Source: an uncultured Eubacteriales bacterium
GTDB lineage: Bacteria > Bacillota > Clostridia > Oscillospirales > CAG-272
Length of the DNA stretch: 24,762 nt
Assembly: GCA_934432725.1 (NCBI GenBank)
Contig: CAKRZE010000023.1
Location: forward strand, 1 to 24,762
Direction of reading: 5' to 3'
Under the pieces are notes generated by a model. That model had not been told where the DNA came from and made no database searches. It worked only from the letters and a program-made list of their open reading frames with translations. Position 1 is the first letter of the stretch. Every line of letters begins with the position of its first letter. Shown here one piece after another: positions 8,228-17,364 of this stretch. The position numbers and the translations under genes were made by a program.

Positions 8228-8448
8228 GAGCCAAAAATCCGAATTCCATGGGGCATGCCGTCTGCGCGCAGCCGGAGCCGTCCCGCAGGGGATGCGGAAC
8301 CGGCTTCGGAGTGCCTTTGCTTCCGGCAGAAGCGCTTCGCCGGAAACGCCGGGGCTTCGGTGTCATCCGGCAGGGAAGCATTCCGGGCAAGGACAGAGTC
8401 CTTCCCTGTCCCGAAAGGCGGCGGACTCCCGGGCTCGCCGCCTCCGCC

Positions 8449-8741
8449 CGCAGCGCCGGGTCCTGCGCCGGTGCGGGGCAGAATGCCGTCAAACCGCCGT
8501 AGGGGCAAAGCCCGCGTGCAGCCGGAGCCGCTTCCTCTGTCAGCACGCAGCGCCGGGTCCTGCGCCGGTGCGGGGCAGAATGCCGCCAAACCGCCGTAAG
8601 GGGCAAAGCCCGCGTGCAGCCGGAGCCGCTTCCTCTGTCAGCCCGCAGCGCCGGGTCCTGCGCCGGTGCGGGGCAGAATGCCGCCAAATCGCCGTAAGGA
8701 GCAACACCCGTGTGCGATCGGAGCAGCTTCCTCTGTCCGGA
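8449..8741. repeat. Tandem direct repeat, three copies of 97-98 bp
   Basis: Copies start with CGCAGCGCCGGGTCCTGCG at 8449, 8546 and 8644. The first two are nearly identical. The third is identical over its first half (through GGGGCAGAATGCCGCC) and diverges later. Each copy carries the core GGGGCAGAATGCCG. No copy encodes a recognisable peptide. Confidence 0.92.
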
Positions 8742-8782
8742 GCGCCCTCTGCCGTGCAGACCGTGCAATGCCGGACCGATCC

Positions 8783-8798
8783 GGAGGCTGCCGCCTCC
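8783..8798 (-). other. Stem-loop right after the purL stop
   Basis: A perfect 6-bp stem GGAGGC/GCCTCC with a 4-nt loop, 3 nt past the purL TAA. There is no T-run, so it is more likely an mRNA 3'-end structure than a terminator. Confidence 0.35.
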
Positions 8799-8801
8799 CT
8801 C

Positions 8802-11800
8802 TTATCTGAAATACTTCACCGCCGCGCGGAACATGCCGAGGTCATAGTCGCCCGGAACGTTTGCATACAGTCCGGAGCCGATGCGCTCCGCATGCCCCAT
8901 CTTGCCGAACACGCGTCCGTCCGGCGAGGTGATGCCCTCCACGGCATACATGGAGTTGTTGGGGTTGAAATGAATATCCGCCGTGACATTGCCGTCAAGG
9001 TCCACGTACTGCGCGGCAATCTGCCCGTTTGCGGCGAGCTTCGCGATCAGGTCGTCCGGCGCGATAAACCGCCCCTCCCCGTGCGAGATCGGAACCGATA
9101 CGATGTCCCCGACCCGCCGTTCCGCAAGCCACGGCGAAAGATCGGAGGTAATGCGGGTCCGCACGATGCGGGACTGATGGCGTCCGATCGTGTTATAGGT
9201 CAGCGTGGGACAGGAGGCATCTGTATCCATGATCTTCCCGAACGGCACCAGTCCGAGCTTGATCAGCGCCTGGAAGCCGTTGCAGATGCCTGCCATAAGT
9301 CCCATCCGCACATCCAGAAGCTCCCCGACTGCCTCCTTTACCGCTTCGCTGCGGAAAAACGCCGTAATGAACTTTCCGGAGCCGTCCGGCTCGTCTCCGC
9401 CCGAAAAGCCGCCCGGGATAAACACCATCTGCGACCGGCGCACAAGCGCGGCAAAGTCCTCCACGGAACGGGCAATCCCCGCCGGAGTCAGATTGTTGAT
9501 GACAAATATCTCGGCGTCCGCCCCCGCATCGGAAAACGCCTTGGCAGAGTCGTATTCGCAGTTGGTCCCGGGGAACACGGGAATTGCCACCCTCGGCTTT
9601 GCGCAGGACACCGCCGGCTTCGGGAACGGAGCGGTCCTTCTGTACGCAACCGGCTTCAGACCCTCCTGCTTCTGCAAAATGTTGCAGCTGTACACGGGCT
9701 CCAGCCGGTTTTCATACACGGAAAGAAGCCGGTCCAGCTCCAGCCGGGTATCCCCCCGCACGATCTCGGGCGCCTCTGCGGTCACGCCGAGCAGCATGCC
9801 CTCCGCAACGCTTCCGTCCGTTTCCAGAAGGAAGGATCCGTACCGATAGCCGAAGATGTCCGCATCCGGTGCCGTATCTGCATACCGGAAGCCGATCCGG
9901 TTGCCGAAGCACATCTTCATCACGCCCTCCGCGCATCCGCCGAAGCCCGGCGTCCAGGCGGCATAGACCCTTCCCTGCCGCATCAGCTCCGTGACCCTGC
10001 CGCAGAGCGACAGGAAGGACTGCGGCGCGGGGAGTCCCTGTCCGTCGTATTCCGGCACAAGCAGCCGCACCTTGTGTCCCGGCGCCTTGAATTCCGGCGT
10101 GATCACCTCAGAGGCTCTGCCGGTCGTCACGGCAAAGGACACAAGGGTCGGCGGCACATCCAGCTTTTCAAACGTACCGCTCATGGAGTCCTTGCCCCCG
10201 ATCGATGCGATGCCGAGATCCAGCTGCGCCCGCAGAGCGCCGAGCAGCGCCGAGAAGGGCTTTCCCCAGCGCTCCGGGTCCTGCATCGGCTTTTCAAAGT
10301 ACTCCTGGAAGGTCAGGTATACCTCCCGGAACGAGGCGCCTGCGGCAATCAGCCTTGAAACGGACTCGATCACCGCGAGATATGCCCCGTGATACGGCGA
10401 TTTTTCGGAAATATAGGGATTGAAGCCCCATGCCATAAAGGAGCAGGCGTCGGTGTGCTTCTTTTCAACGGAAATCTTGGTCACCATCGCCTGCGCGGGG
10501 GTCAGCTGGCGCTCCCCGCCGAAGGGCATGGTCACCGCACCCGCGCCGATGGTGGAGTCAAAGCGCTCCGCCAGCCCGCGTCTGGAGCAGACGTTGAGGT
10601 CGCCGGCAAGCGCCTCATACCGCTCCCGGAAGCTCCCCGAAAGCTTCTTCTCAAAGGACTTCGGCGCAGCCGTCCGGATCCTGATGTGCTTCTCGGCGCC
10701 GTTGGAGTTCAGAAATTCGCGGGAGATGTCGCAAACGGTCCTCCCCTTCCAGGTCATGACCAGCCTCGGCTCCTCACGGACCGCAGCGACCGGCGTTGCC
10801 TCCAGATTCTCCTCCTCCGCAAGCGCCAGGAAGCGCGAAACGTCCTCCGGCGCAACAACGACCGCCATCCGCTCCTGCGATTCGGAGATCGCCAGCTCCG
10901 TGCCGTCCAGCCCCTCGTATTTTTTCGGAACCGCGTCCAGATTGATCTCCAGTCCGTCCGCCAGCTCCCCGATGGCAACCGAAACGCCGCCCGCGCCGAA
11001 ATCGTTGCAGCGCTTGATCAGCCTCGTTGCCTCCGGACGCCGGAACAGGCGCTGGAGCTTTCTTTCCTCGGGCGCATTGCCCTTCTGCACCTCCGCGCCG
11101 CAGGTTTCCAGAGAGGAAAGCGTGTGCGATTTGGAGGAGCCGGTCGCGCCGCCGCAGCCGTCCCGTCCCGTTCTGCCGCCGATGAGAATCACGGCATCCC
11201 CCGGCAGAGGCGTCTCCCGGCGGACGTTCTCCGCAGGCGCAGCCGCAATCACCGCGCCGATCTCCATCCGCTTTGCGGCATAGCCGTCGTGGTACCATTC
11301 GTCCACCTGCCCGGTTGCCAGTCCGATCTGGTTGCCGTAGGAGGAGTAGCCTGCGGCGGCTGTGGTCACAAGCTTTTTCTGCGGCAGCTTGCCGGGGAGC
11401 GTTTCGGAAACCGGTCTTGTCGGATCGGCAGCCCCGGTCACGCGCATGGCGGCATATACATAGGAGCGCCCGGACAGGGGATCCCGGATCGCCCCGCCGA
11501 TGCAGGTCGCAGCGCCGCCGAACGGCTCGATTTCGGTCGGATGGTTGTGCGTCTCATTCTTGAACAGAAGCAGCCAGTCCTCGTCTCCGTCCTCGGTCGG
11601 GACCTTGATTCTGACGGTGCAGGCGTTGATCTCCTCGGACTCGTCCAGCCCGCCGAGCTTTCCCTGCGCCTTCAGATACCGCATGCCGGCCGTTGCGATA
11701 TCCATCAGGTTGACCGGCTTCTGCCTGCCGAGCGCCTTCCGCAGCGCAAGGTAATCCCCGTAGGCGCGCTCGGTCAGAGCGTCCCCGCATTCCACCGAAT

Positions 11801-12494
11801 CGATGGTGGTGAGGAAGGTCGTATGGCGGCAGTGATCCGACCAGTAGGTGTCGATCATGCGGATCTCGGTGACGGTGGGATCGCGCCCCTCGCGTGCAAA
11901 ATAATCGCGGCAGAACCTAAGATCGTCAAGATCCATCGCAAGCCCCTTTTCCCGCAGGAAGGCGGCAAGCGCCTCCTCCCCGAAGCCGCAGAAGCCCGAA
12001 ACCGTCTCCACGGAGTCCGGCGCCTTCAGATCCGCTCTCAGCGTCTCCGGCTTTTCCATGGAGGCAAGGCGGCTTTCGACAGGGTTGATCACATACCTGC
12101 GGATGCGGGCAATCTCCTCCTCCCCCAGCGTCCCGCCGAGCAGGTACACCTTTGCGGTGCGCACCTCCGGACGGCTGCCCCGGGAGATGATCTGGATGCA
12201 CTGCGCAGCCGAATCCGCGCGCTGATCGAACTGCCCCGGCAGATACTCCACGGCAAAGGCAGTATAGCCCTCCGTTTCAAGCGCATGGGAGACCGTGTCC
12301 GTCTGCGGCTCTGAAAAGACCGTTTTGCAGGCATAGCCGAACAGCTCCGGACTGATGTGCTCCACATCGTACCGGTTGACCACGCGAACCTCCTCAAGCC
12401 CCCCGATGCCGAGAAATGCCGTCAGGTCCTTCTTCAGGGCTTCCGCCTCATGGGCAAGCCCCGGCTTTTTTTCCACAAATACTCTGTAAACCAT
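8802..12494 (-). CDS. purL: Phosphoribosylformylglycinamidine synthase, single-chain (clade II)
   Basis: A 1230-residue enzyme turning FGAR, glutamine and ATP into FGAM (step 4 of IMP synthesis) in the cytosol. It fuses the parts that Bacillus keeps as PurS, PurL and PurQ. The N-terminal part (about 1-170) is PurS/linker-like. The synthetase region has SDHCRHTTF (219-227) and NETHNHPTEIEPFGG (313-327). The C-terminal glutaminase starts near residue 970 (KPRVAIPVFPGTNCEYD) and shows GICNGFQ with nucleophile Cys1071 and GHAER giving His1201 and Glu1203 of the triad. The size and sequence type fit the clade II family of Clostridia, not the E. coli form of about 1295 aa. The start at 12494 has GAAAGGA 11 nt upstream. 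It lies 65 nt after purD, with no terminator seen between them, so co-transcription is likely. Confidence 0.97.
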   Translation of the reverse strand: MVYRVFVEKKPGLAHEAEALKKDLTAFLGIGGLEEVRVVNRYDVEHISPELFGYACKTVFSEPQTDTVSHALETEGYTAFAVEYLPGQFDQRADSAAQCIQIISRGSRPEVRTAKVYLLGGTLGEEEIARIRRYVINPVESRLASMEKPETLRADLKAPDSVETVSGFCGFGEEALAAFLREKGLAMDLDDLRFCRDYFAREGRDPTVTEIRMIDTYWSDHCRHTTFLTTIDSVECGDALTERAYGDYLALRKALGRQKPVNLMDIATAGMRYLKAQGKLGGLDESEEINACTVRIKVPTEDGDEDWLLLFKNETHNHPTEIEPFGGAATCIGGAIRDPLSGRSYVYAAMRVTGAADPTRPVSETLPGKLPQKKLVTTAAAGYSSYGNQIGLATGQVDEWYHDGYAAKRMEIGAVIAAAPAENVRRETPLPGDAVILIGGRTGRDGCGGATGSSKSHTLSSLETCGAEVQKGNAPEERKLQRLFRRPEATRLIKRCNDFGAGGVSVAIGELADGLEINLDAVPKKYEGLDGTELAISESQERMAVVVAPEDVSRFLALAEEENLEATPVAAVREEPRLVMTWKGRTVCDISREFLNSNGAEKHIRIRTAAPKSFEKKLSGSFRERYEALAGDLNVCSRRGLAERFDSTIGAGAVTMPFGGERQLTPAQAMVTKISVEKKHTDACSFMAWGFNPYISEKSPYHGAYLAVIESVSRLIAAGASFREVYLTFQEYFEKPMQDPERWGKPFSALLGALRAQLDLGIASIGGKDSMSGTFEKLDVPPTLVSFAVTTGRASEVITPEFKAPGHKVRLLVPEYDGQGLPAPQSFLSLCGRVTELMRQGRVYAAWTPGFGGCAEGVMKMCFGNRIGFRYADTAPDADIFGYRYGSFLLETDGSVAEGMLLGVTAEAPEIVRGDTRLELDRLLSVYENRLEPVYSCNILQKQEGLKPVAYRRTAPFPKPAVSCAKPRVAIPVFPGTNCEYDSAKAFSDAGADAEIFVINNLTPAGIARSVEDFAALVRRSQMVFIPGGFSGGDEPDGSGKFITAFFRSEAVKEAVGELLDVRMGLMAGICNGFQALIKLGLVPFGKIMDTDASCPTLTYNTIGRHQSRIVRTRITSDLSPWLAERRVGDIVSVPISHGEGRFIAPDDLIAKLAANGQIAAQYVDLDGNVTADIHFNPNNSMYAVEGITSPDGRVFGKMGHAERIGSGLYANVPGDYDLGMFRAAVKYFR

Positions 12495-12559
12495 CCTGTT
12501 CCAGTTCCTTTCTACCGGGGAAGCTCCGCCATCGGCGCGGCACCCCGCAGTCGTCAGCC

Positions 12560-13843
12560 TCAATCGTTCTGTTTCAAAGCCTCCAGCGCCCGTTTTCCGA
12601 TATCCCGGCGGAAATACGCGTTTTGGAAGGTGACGGTCTCCGCCAGCCGATAGGCTTTTCCGACCGCCTCGCCAAGGTCCTTGCCCTCAGCCACGGCGCC
12701 GAGCACCCGTCCGCCGGAGGTGAGAAGCGCCCCGTCCGGCGAGAGCTTTGCGCCGGCAATATAAATGTCCGTTCCCGGCTCCCGCTCCGCCGGCAGTACA
12801 ATCGGGAAGCCCGTTTCATACTTCTGCGGATAGCCCCGGGACGCCAGCACCACGCAGCAGGCAGCCCCGTCCGAAAACTCCACCGGCTCTTCCTCCAGTC
12901 TGCCCTCCGGCACCGCCCGCATGATCGCAAGCAGGTCGCTTTTCAGAAGCGGCAGCACCACCTGCGTCTCCGGATCCCCGAAGCGGCAGTTGTATTCGAT
13001 CACGCGCGGACCGTCCGGCGTGAGCATCAGCCCGAAATACAGGCAGCCGCGAAAGGTCCTGTTTTCCAGATTCATCGCCCGCACGGTCGGCAGAAAAATC
13101 GTTTCCATGCAGAGCGCGGCAAGCTCCTTTGTATAATACGGATTCGGCGCAACCGTCCCCATGCCGCCCGTATTCAGTCCCTTATCCCCGTCAAGCGCAC
13201 GCTTATGATCCATGGAGGACACCATGGGGCGCACGGTCTTCCCGTCCGTGAAGGTCAAAACCGACACCTCGGGACCGGTCAGAAACTCCTCGATCACGAC
13301 CTGTCTGCCGCTCTCCCCGAACACCCCGTCCAGCATCATGGAACGGACCGCTTCCTTAGCCTCCTCCCGGGTGTTCGCGATGATCACGCCCTTCCCGAGC
13401 GCCAGCCCGTCCGCCTTGACCACCATGGGCACGGGCGCCGTTTCGATATAGGCAAGCGCCTTCTCAAGCTCGTCAAAGGTCTCGTATGCAGCGGTCGGAA
13501 TGCCGTATTTCTTCATCAGATTCTTGGAGAATACCTTGCTCCCCTCGATCACCGCCGCGCGGCTGTCCGGACCGAAGCAGGGCACGCCGATCCCGTTCAG
13601 CCGGTCAACCGCACCGAGCACCAGAGGATCGTCCGGAGCAACAATTGCAAAATCGATCTTTTTCTCCGCCGCAAACGCCGTGATTCCATCGATATCCTTC
13701 GCGCCGACCGGCACGCAGACCGCATCCTGTGCGATTCCGCCGTTTCCGGGGAGCGCGTACAGCTCGATGTCGGGATGCTGTTCTCTGATTTTGCGGATGA
13801 TGGCGTGCTCTCTGCCGCCTCCGCCGACTACCATAATTTTCAT
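12560..13843 (-). CDS. purD: Phosphoribosylamine-glycine ligase (GAR synthetase)
   Basis: A 427-residue ATP-grasp enzyme joining phosphoribosylamine to glycine (step 2 of IMP synthesis), the usual length. Visible are the N-terminal VVGGGGREHAI nucleotide-fold loop, the ATP-grasp core with VVKADGLALGKGV and VVIEEFLTGPEVSVL, and the metal-binding EYNCRFGDPETQ near residue 280. The start is well fixed by AAAGGAGG 9 nt before the ATG. The unstable phosphoribosylamine comes from PurF, encoded in the same cluster. No extra domain is fused (animals fuse GARS with AIRS and GART). Confidence 0.97.
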   Translation of the reverse strand: MKIMVVGGGGREHAIIRKIREQHPDIELYALPGNGGIAQDAVCVPVGAKDIDGITAFAAEKKIDFAIVAPDDPLVLGAVDRLNGIGVPCFGPDSRAAVIEGSKVFSKNLMKKYGIPTAAYETFDELEKALAYIETAPVPMVVKADGLALGKGVIIANTREEAKEAVRSMMLDGVFGESGRQVVIEEFLTGPEVSVLTFTDGKTVRPMVSSMDHKRALDGDKGLNTGGMGTVAPNPYYTKELAALCMETIFLPTVRAMNLENRTFRGCLYFGLMLTPDGPRVIEYNCRFGDPETQVVLPLLKSDLLAIMRAVPEGRLEEEPVEFSDGAACCVVLASRGYPQKYETGFPIVLPAEREPGTDIYIAGAKLSPDGALLTSGGRVLGAVAEGKDLGEAVGKAYRLAETVTFQNAYFRRDIGKRALEALKQND

Positions 13844-14580
13844 TCCGAAGATCCTCCTTTGATTTTTGCCGGAGAGCCGCCGTTCTCCGGCTGTACTCTG
13901 TCCGGGCGTACCGCCGCAGCCGCACCGCGGGAAGACTGCCGCAGGCTCCGGCTTATGCGAATGCCCCTTGTCCGATCGGGCATTCTACGGCTGTATCCTG
14001 TCCGGCAGCCCGTTTTTGCCTCGTTTCCTCCGGGACAGTCCCTCATCGGATTTCGCTATTCAGAGGAAAACCGCCTTCCGCGTGCGTCCGAAAGAGGTGC
14101 GCCGCACGTCCGGCTCGGCTTCCCGCGCGGCATCCCTGTCCGGCAGAGCCTCCCCGCCGGACAAAGCCGGGAGCCACATAAGGAAAGCACCGCCGCAGCC
14201 GGTTCCCAGACCGGGCAGACACGCCTCCGACGCATTGCATCCGTCAGGGCGCCCGTCCGGCGGCATTTTGCCCCCGGAGAGACATCCTCCCCTGCCGGAA
14301 AGACGGAGCGCGGAAAGCCCTCATGCCGGACGAAGCGGAGCCGCATAGAGAAAGCGTCCCCGCAGCCGGTCCCCGCCCGGGCGGGCATCCCCCCGCCGGA
14401 TTGCATCCGTCAGGGCACCCGTCCGGCGGCATTTTGCCCCCGGAGAGACATCCTTCCCTGCCGGAAAAGGGGACGCCGCTCCGACTCACGCGCCCGAGCC
14501 GCCCCTGCCGGGAAGACGGACTGCGGAACGCCCTCATGCCGCAGAAAATCGGTCCCCCGACAGGAGCCTGCGCCGCACCG
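13844..14580. other. Gap between the AICAR transformylase gene and purD
   Basis: No credible gene. It holds a tandem repeat (14164-14543) and two perfect 8-bp inverted repeats near purD: GCCGGAGA/TCTCCGGC (13868-13875, 13884-13891) and GAATGCCC/GGGCATTC (13959-13966, 13978-13985). Neither is followed by a T-run on the minus strand, so they would be leader structures, not terminators. No promoter is evident. Confidence 0.5.
14164..14543. repeat. Tandem direct repeat, two copies of about 167 bp
   Basis: Copy 1 (about 14164-14332) and copy 2 (about 14333-14543) share TTGCATCCGTCAGGGC, then CCGTCCGGCGGCATTTTGCC and CCCCGGAGAGACATCC. Copy 2 is longer because of an insertion before the shared end CCCTCATGCCG. 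Weaker similarity extends upstream to about 14110. Confidence 0.85.
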
Positions 14581-15765
14581 TCAGTGATGGAACAGCCGGA
14601 CCCCCGTAAATGCCATTGCAATGCCGTATTTGTCGCAGGTCTCGATCACCTGATCGTCCCGGATCGACCCGCCCGGCTCCGCAATATAGGAGACGCCGCT
14701 GCGGTGTGCGCGCTCGATGTTGTCCCCGAACGGGAAGAACGCGTCCGAGCCGAGGGATACCCCCGTGACGGTATCCAGATACGCGCGCTGCTCCTCTGCG
14801 GAAAACGGCTCGGGGCGCTCCGTAAAATACCTCTGCCACACGCCGGGAGCGGTGACGTCCTCCTCGTTCCGGTTGATATAGCCGTCAATGACATTATCCC
14901 GGTCGGGACGCTTCAGCTCCGGCAGAAACGGGAGCGAAAGTACCTTCGGATGCTGTCTGAGGAACCAGGTATCCGCCTTCCCGCCGGCAAGCCGCGTGCA
15001 GTGGATTCTGGACTGCTGTCCGGCGCCCACGCCGATCGCCTGCCCGTCATAGGCAAAGCAGACCGAGTTGGACTGCGTATATTTCAGCGTAATCAGGGAA
15101 ATCAGAAGATCCGTCACGGCGCTTTCCGGGATTTCCTTCGCCTTTGTAACAATGTCCGACAGGAGGGCGGGCGTCATGCGGATTTCGTTTCTGCCCTGCT
15201 CAAACGTGATGCCGAACACCTGCTTGCGCTCCGTCTGCTCCGGCGCGTAAGCCGGATCGATCCGGACCACGGCATAGCTGCCCTTGCGCTTCTTTTTCAG
15301 GATCTCCAGCGCCTCCGGCTCATACCCCGGCGCGATGATCCCGTCGGAAACCTCTCTTGCGAGGAGCCGGGCGGTTGTCACGTCGCAGACATCGGACAGC
15401 GCCACCCAGTCGCCGAAGGAGCACATCCGGTCGGTTCCGCGGGCGCGGGCATAGGCGCAGGCGAGCGGCGAGGCGTCAAGCTCCGGAATATCATCGACAA
15501 AGCATGCTTTTTTCAGCGTCCCGGGCAGCTTCCGTCCGACCGCCGCAGAGGTGGGGCTGACATGCTTGAAGGAGGCTGCCGACGGAAGCCCCGATGCCTC
15601 CTTCAGCTCCCGGACAAGCTGCCACGCATTGAGCGCATCCAGAAAATTGATATAGCCCGGACGTCCGTTCAGGATCGTCAGCGGAAGCTCTCCCCCGTCC
15701 CGCATATAGATCCGCGCAGGCTTCTGATTGGGATTACAGCCGTATTTCAATTCAAATTCCTTCAT
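14581..15765 (-). CDS. purH: Stand-alone AICAR transformylase (PurH C-terminal half)
   Basis: A 394-residue enzyme passing a formyl group from 10-formyl-THF to AICAR, giving FAICAR (step 9 of IMP synthesis). It corresponds only to the transformylase half of the usual bifunctional PurH of about 510-600 aa. The N-terminal IMP cyclohydrolase half is absent and its job falls to purO immediately upstream. Visible are KYGCNPNQKPA near the start, the catalytic Lys67-His68 in SFKHVSPTSAAVG, and the C-terminal SDAFFPFGDNIERA and EPGGSIRDD blocks. The start at 15765 has GAAAGGA 11 nt upstream, and the alternative start 39 nt further upstream lacks such a site. It lies 156 nt after purO, with no terminator between them. 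Confidence 0.95.
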   Translation of the reverse strand: MKEFELKYGCNPNQKPARIYMRDGGELPLTILNGRPGYINFLDALNAWQLVRELKEASGLPSAASFKHVSPTSAAVGRKLPGTLKKACFVDDIPELDASPLACAYARARGTDRMCSFGDWVALSDVCDVTTARLLAREVSDGIIAPGYEPEALEILKKKRKGSYAVVRIDPAYAPEQTERKQVFGITFEQGRNEIRMTPALLSDIVTKAKEIPESAVTDLLISLITLKYTQSNSVCFAYDGQAIGVGAGQQSRIHCTRLAGGKADTWFLRQHPKVLSLPFLPELKRPDRDNVIDGYINRNEEDVTAPGVWQRYFTERPEPFSAEEQRAYLDTVTGVSLGSDAFFPFGDNIERAHRSGVSYIAEPGGSIRDDQVIETCDKYGIAMAFTGVRLFHH

Positions 15766-15921
15766 ATCGGTGCAGTTCCTTTCTGTATTCCGGGATAAGC
15801 GCAATCCGGCTACCCCTTTTGGATTGTATCAGACCCCGGCAGGCGCGGCGTGCTCCGGAGAAAGCCGCATTGCCGGCGATGCGTCCGGCAATGGCGCAGG
15901 CGTGCGCCGACCGGAGGACTG

Positions 15922-16650
15922 TCATCTGTTTTTGTTGATCAGGCGCTCCTCGGTTTTTCCGGTTCCGATCGCGGTATACCGCACATAGAGCGAAATTTTG
16001 TTGTCCGGATCAAGATTTTCCCACAGATCGCGGGTAAAGCTGTCGATATCGTCCGGAACCGAAATGCGCTCCGGCTCTCCCTGAAAGGTGGGAATCGGAT
16101 TGCCGTCGGTCACATAGGTATGCAGGAAGTGCCCGAGCCCCCGGACGGCGGGATAGGAAAACGTGTATCTGGCGCATGCGGAGCCCTGCCCGTCCACACT
16201 CTTCAGAATGCTCATCCGATAGCGGAAGGAGCCGTCCGCAATGGTCAGAAGCCCGCTGATGCGTGGTGTGAAATTCGGTGCGTCCGGCTCGAATTCACGC
16301 GTTTCCAGCGCTTCCTCAAAGCTTTTGCCGCAGGAAAGATACCGGTAAACCGTATCCGTCTGATCGCCGTTCGTCACAATCAGATGATTCCCGATCCCGC
16401 GCACTGCCGCATAAATGATCAGCGACGGATCCTCCACGCGGGAGACGTCGAACGGCTCTGTATACACGGCGCCATCCCGGACGGAAAAGACGCGGTTGCG
16501 GCTGTTTGCGCTTCTTCCCATGATAAAATAGGCGCAGACCGCATGCGCTCCGTCCTGTGTCATCCCGATGATAATGCCGCGCCCGACATAGGGATTTCCC
16601 CTGACCGCATCTCCCGCGCCAATGCACCTGTAAATCTGCAGATCCTTCAT
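15922..16650 (-). CDS. purO: IMP cyclohydrolase, PurO type
   Basis: A 242-residue enzyme predicted to close FAICAR to IMP, the last step. It belongs to the PurO-like family first known from archaea and not to the N-terminal half of PurH. The calling features are the N-terminal YxGRGI-type segment (NPYVGRGIIIGMT), the FIMGRSANSRNR block, and PSLIIYAAVRG. Its position directly before the stand-alone AICAR transformylase supports the call. The start is probably ATG16650. A TTG two codons upstream is possible. The Shine-Dalgarno site is poor, and a 7-bp hairpin (16662-16682) sits where it would be expected, so expression may be modulated there. Confidence 0.9.
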   Translation of the reverse strand: MKDLQIYRCIGAGDAVRGNPYVGRGIIIGMTQDGAHAVCAYFIMGRSANSRNRVFSVRDGAVYTEPFDVSRVEDPSLIIYAAVRGIGNHLIVTNGDQTDTVYRYLSCGKSFEEALETREFEPDAPNFTPRISGLLTIADGSFRYRMSILKSVDGQGSACARYTFSYPAVRGLGHFLHTYVTDGNPIPTFQGEPERISVPDDIDSFTRDLWENLDPDNKISLYVRYTAIGTGKTEERLINKNR

Positions 16651-17364
16651 ACACAAGTCCCCGGCTTTCCGAAGAAAAGCCGCCTTTCTTTGATATGGTA
16701 TTTATTGATGAGAAAGCAAGCCGCTCCCCATCCGTCCTCCGGCAGCAGCCAAAACGTGCCGCGCCCCCTTCTTGGCGAGGGCTTCCCGCAGCCGCCGCGC
16801 CGGACAAAGCCTCCGCAGGCAGACCGAAGCCGTCTTCTTACAGCCTTGCGCTTCCGGCAGACAAGCGGTTCCCGTTCCGTTCCGCGCCCTCCGAAGCGCC
16901 GCTTCGCTCTCTTCATACCCGGAGCGGTTCGGAGCCGTCCTCACCCGCAAAGCCTGTCCGGTCCGCACCGGGAGCGGCAAACGCATCCGATGGTTCCGCA
17001 GGCTGCCCGGTGTTTCCGTCCCGCCGCGCTGCGGCGCGGTCCGTCCGACAGCGGCGCTCCGCGCGCTTCTCTGAAGATACCGATCCGCCCGCCGCGTTTG
17101 TTATGCGCCGCAAGCCGCCGCCCGGAGGCAGACAGCCGCTTTCCGCCGTGCGCTTGCCATACGCTCTGCCCGGCACCCAAACTGTTCCGCATCCCGTCCG
17201 GGACCTCCGGCAAGCCGCGCTGCCGGGAGCCTCCGCAGCAAACCGGAGCATAGGGTTCTCACGGACAGTGCGCCGCACACACCGTTCCGGACCCGTGCCG
17301 GACATCCGTCAGACGGACCTTCTGCAATGCTCAGACGCCCGCCGGTCAGGCTCCCGCCCTTTTG
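16651..17364. other. Gap between purN and purO
   Basis: GC-rich and without a convincing gene. Near purO there is an AT-rich patch (about 16684-16715) with only a weak promoter resemblance (TTGCTT at about -35 and no good -10). The hairpin CGGCTTT/AAAGCCG (16662-16668, 16676-16682) precedes the start. Another hairpin, CCGCGC-TGCG-GCGCGG, lies near 17025. Nothing else was seen. Confidence 0.5.

Larger units (their letters stand above)
8228..8801. other. Gap between purL and guaB
   Basis: No credible gene. About half of the gap is the three-copy 97-bp repeat (8449-8741). The rest is GC-rich sequence without recognisable signals apart from the stem-loop next to the purL stop. Confidence 0.55.

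Noticed and set aside
8449..8741. Possible repeat-rich protein in the 97-bp array
   Set aside because: A 97-98-bp period is not a multiple of three, so frames change between copies and no ribosome site precedes them.
13868..13891. Terminator between the AICAR transformylase gene and purD
   Set aside because: Perfect stem, but on the minus strand it is followed by AAAAATC, not by T.
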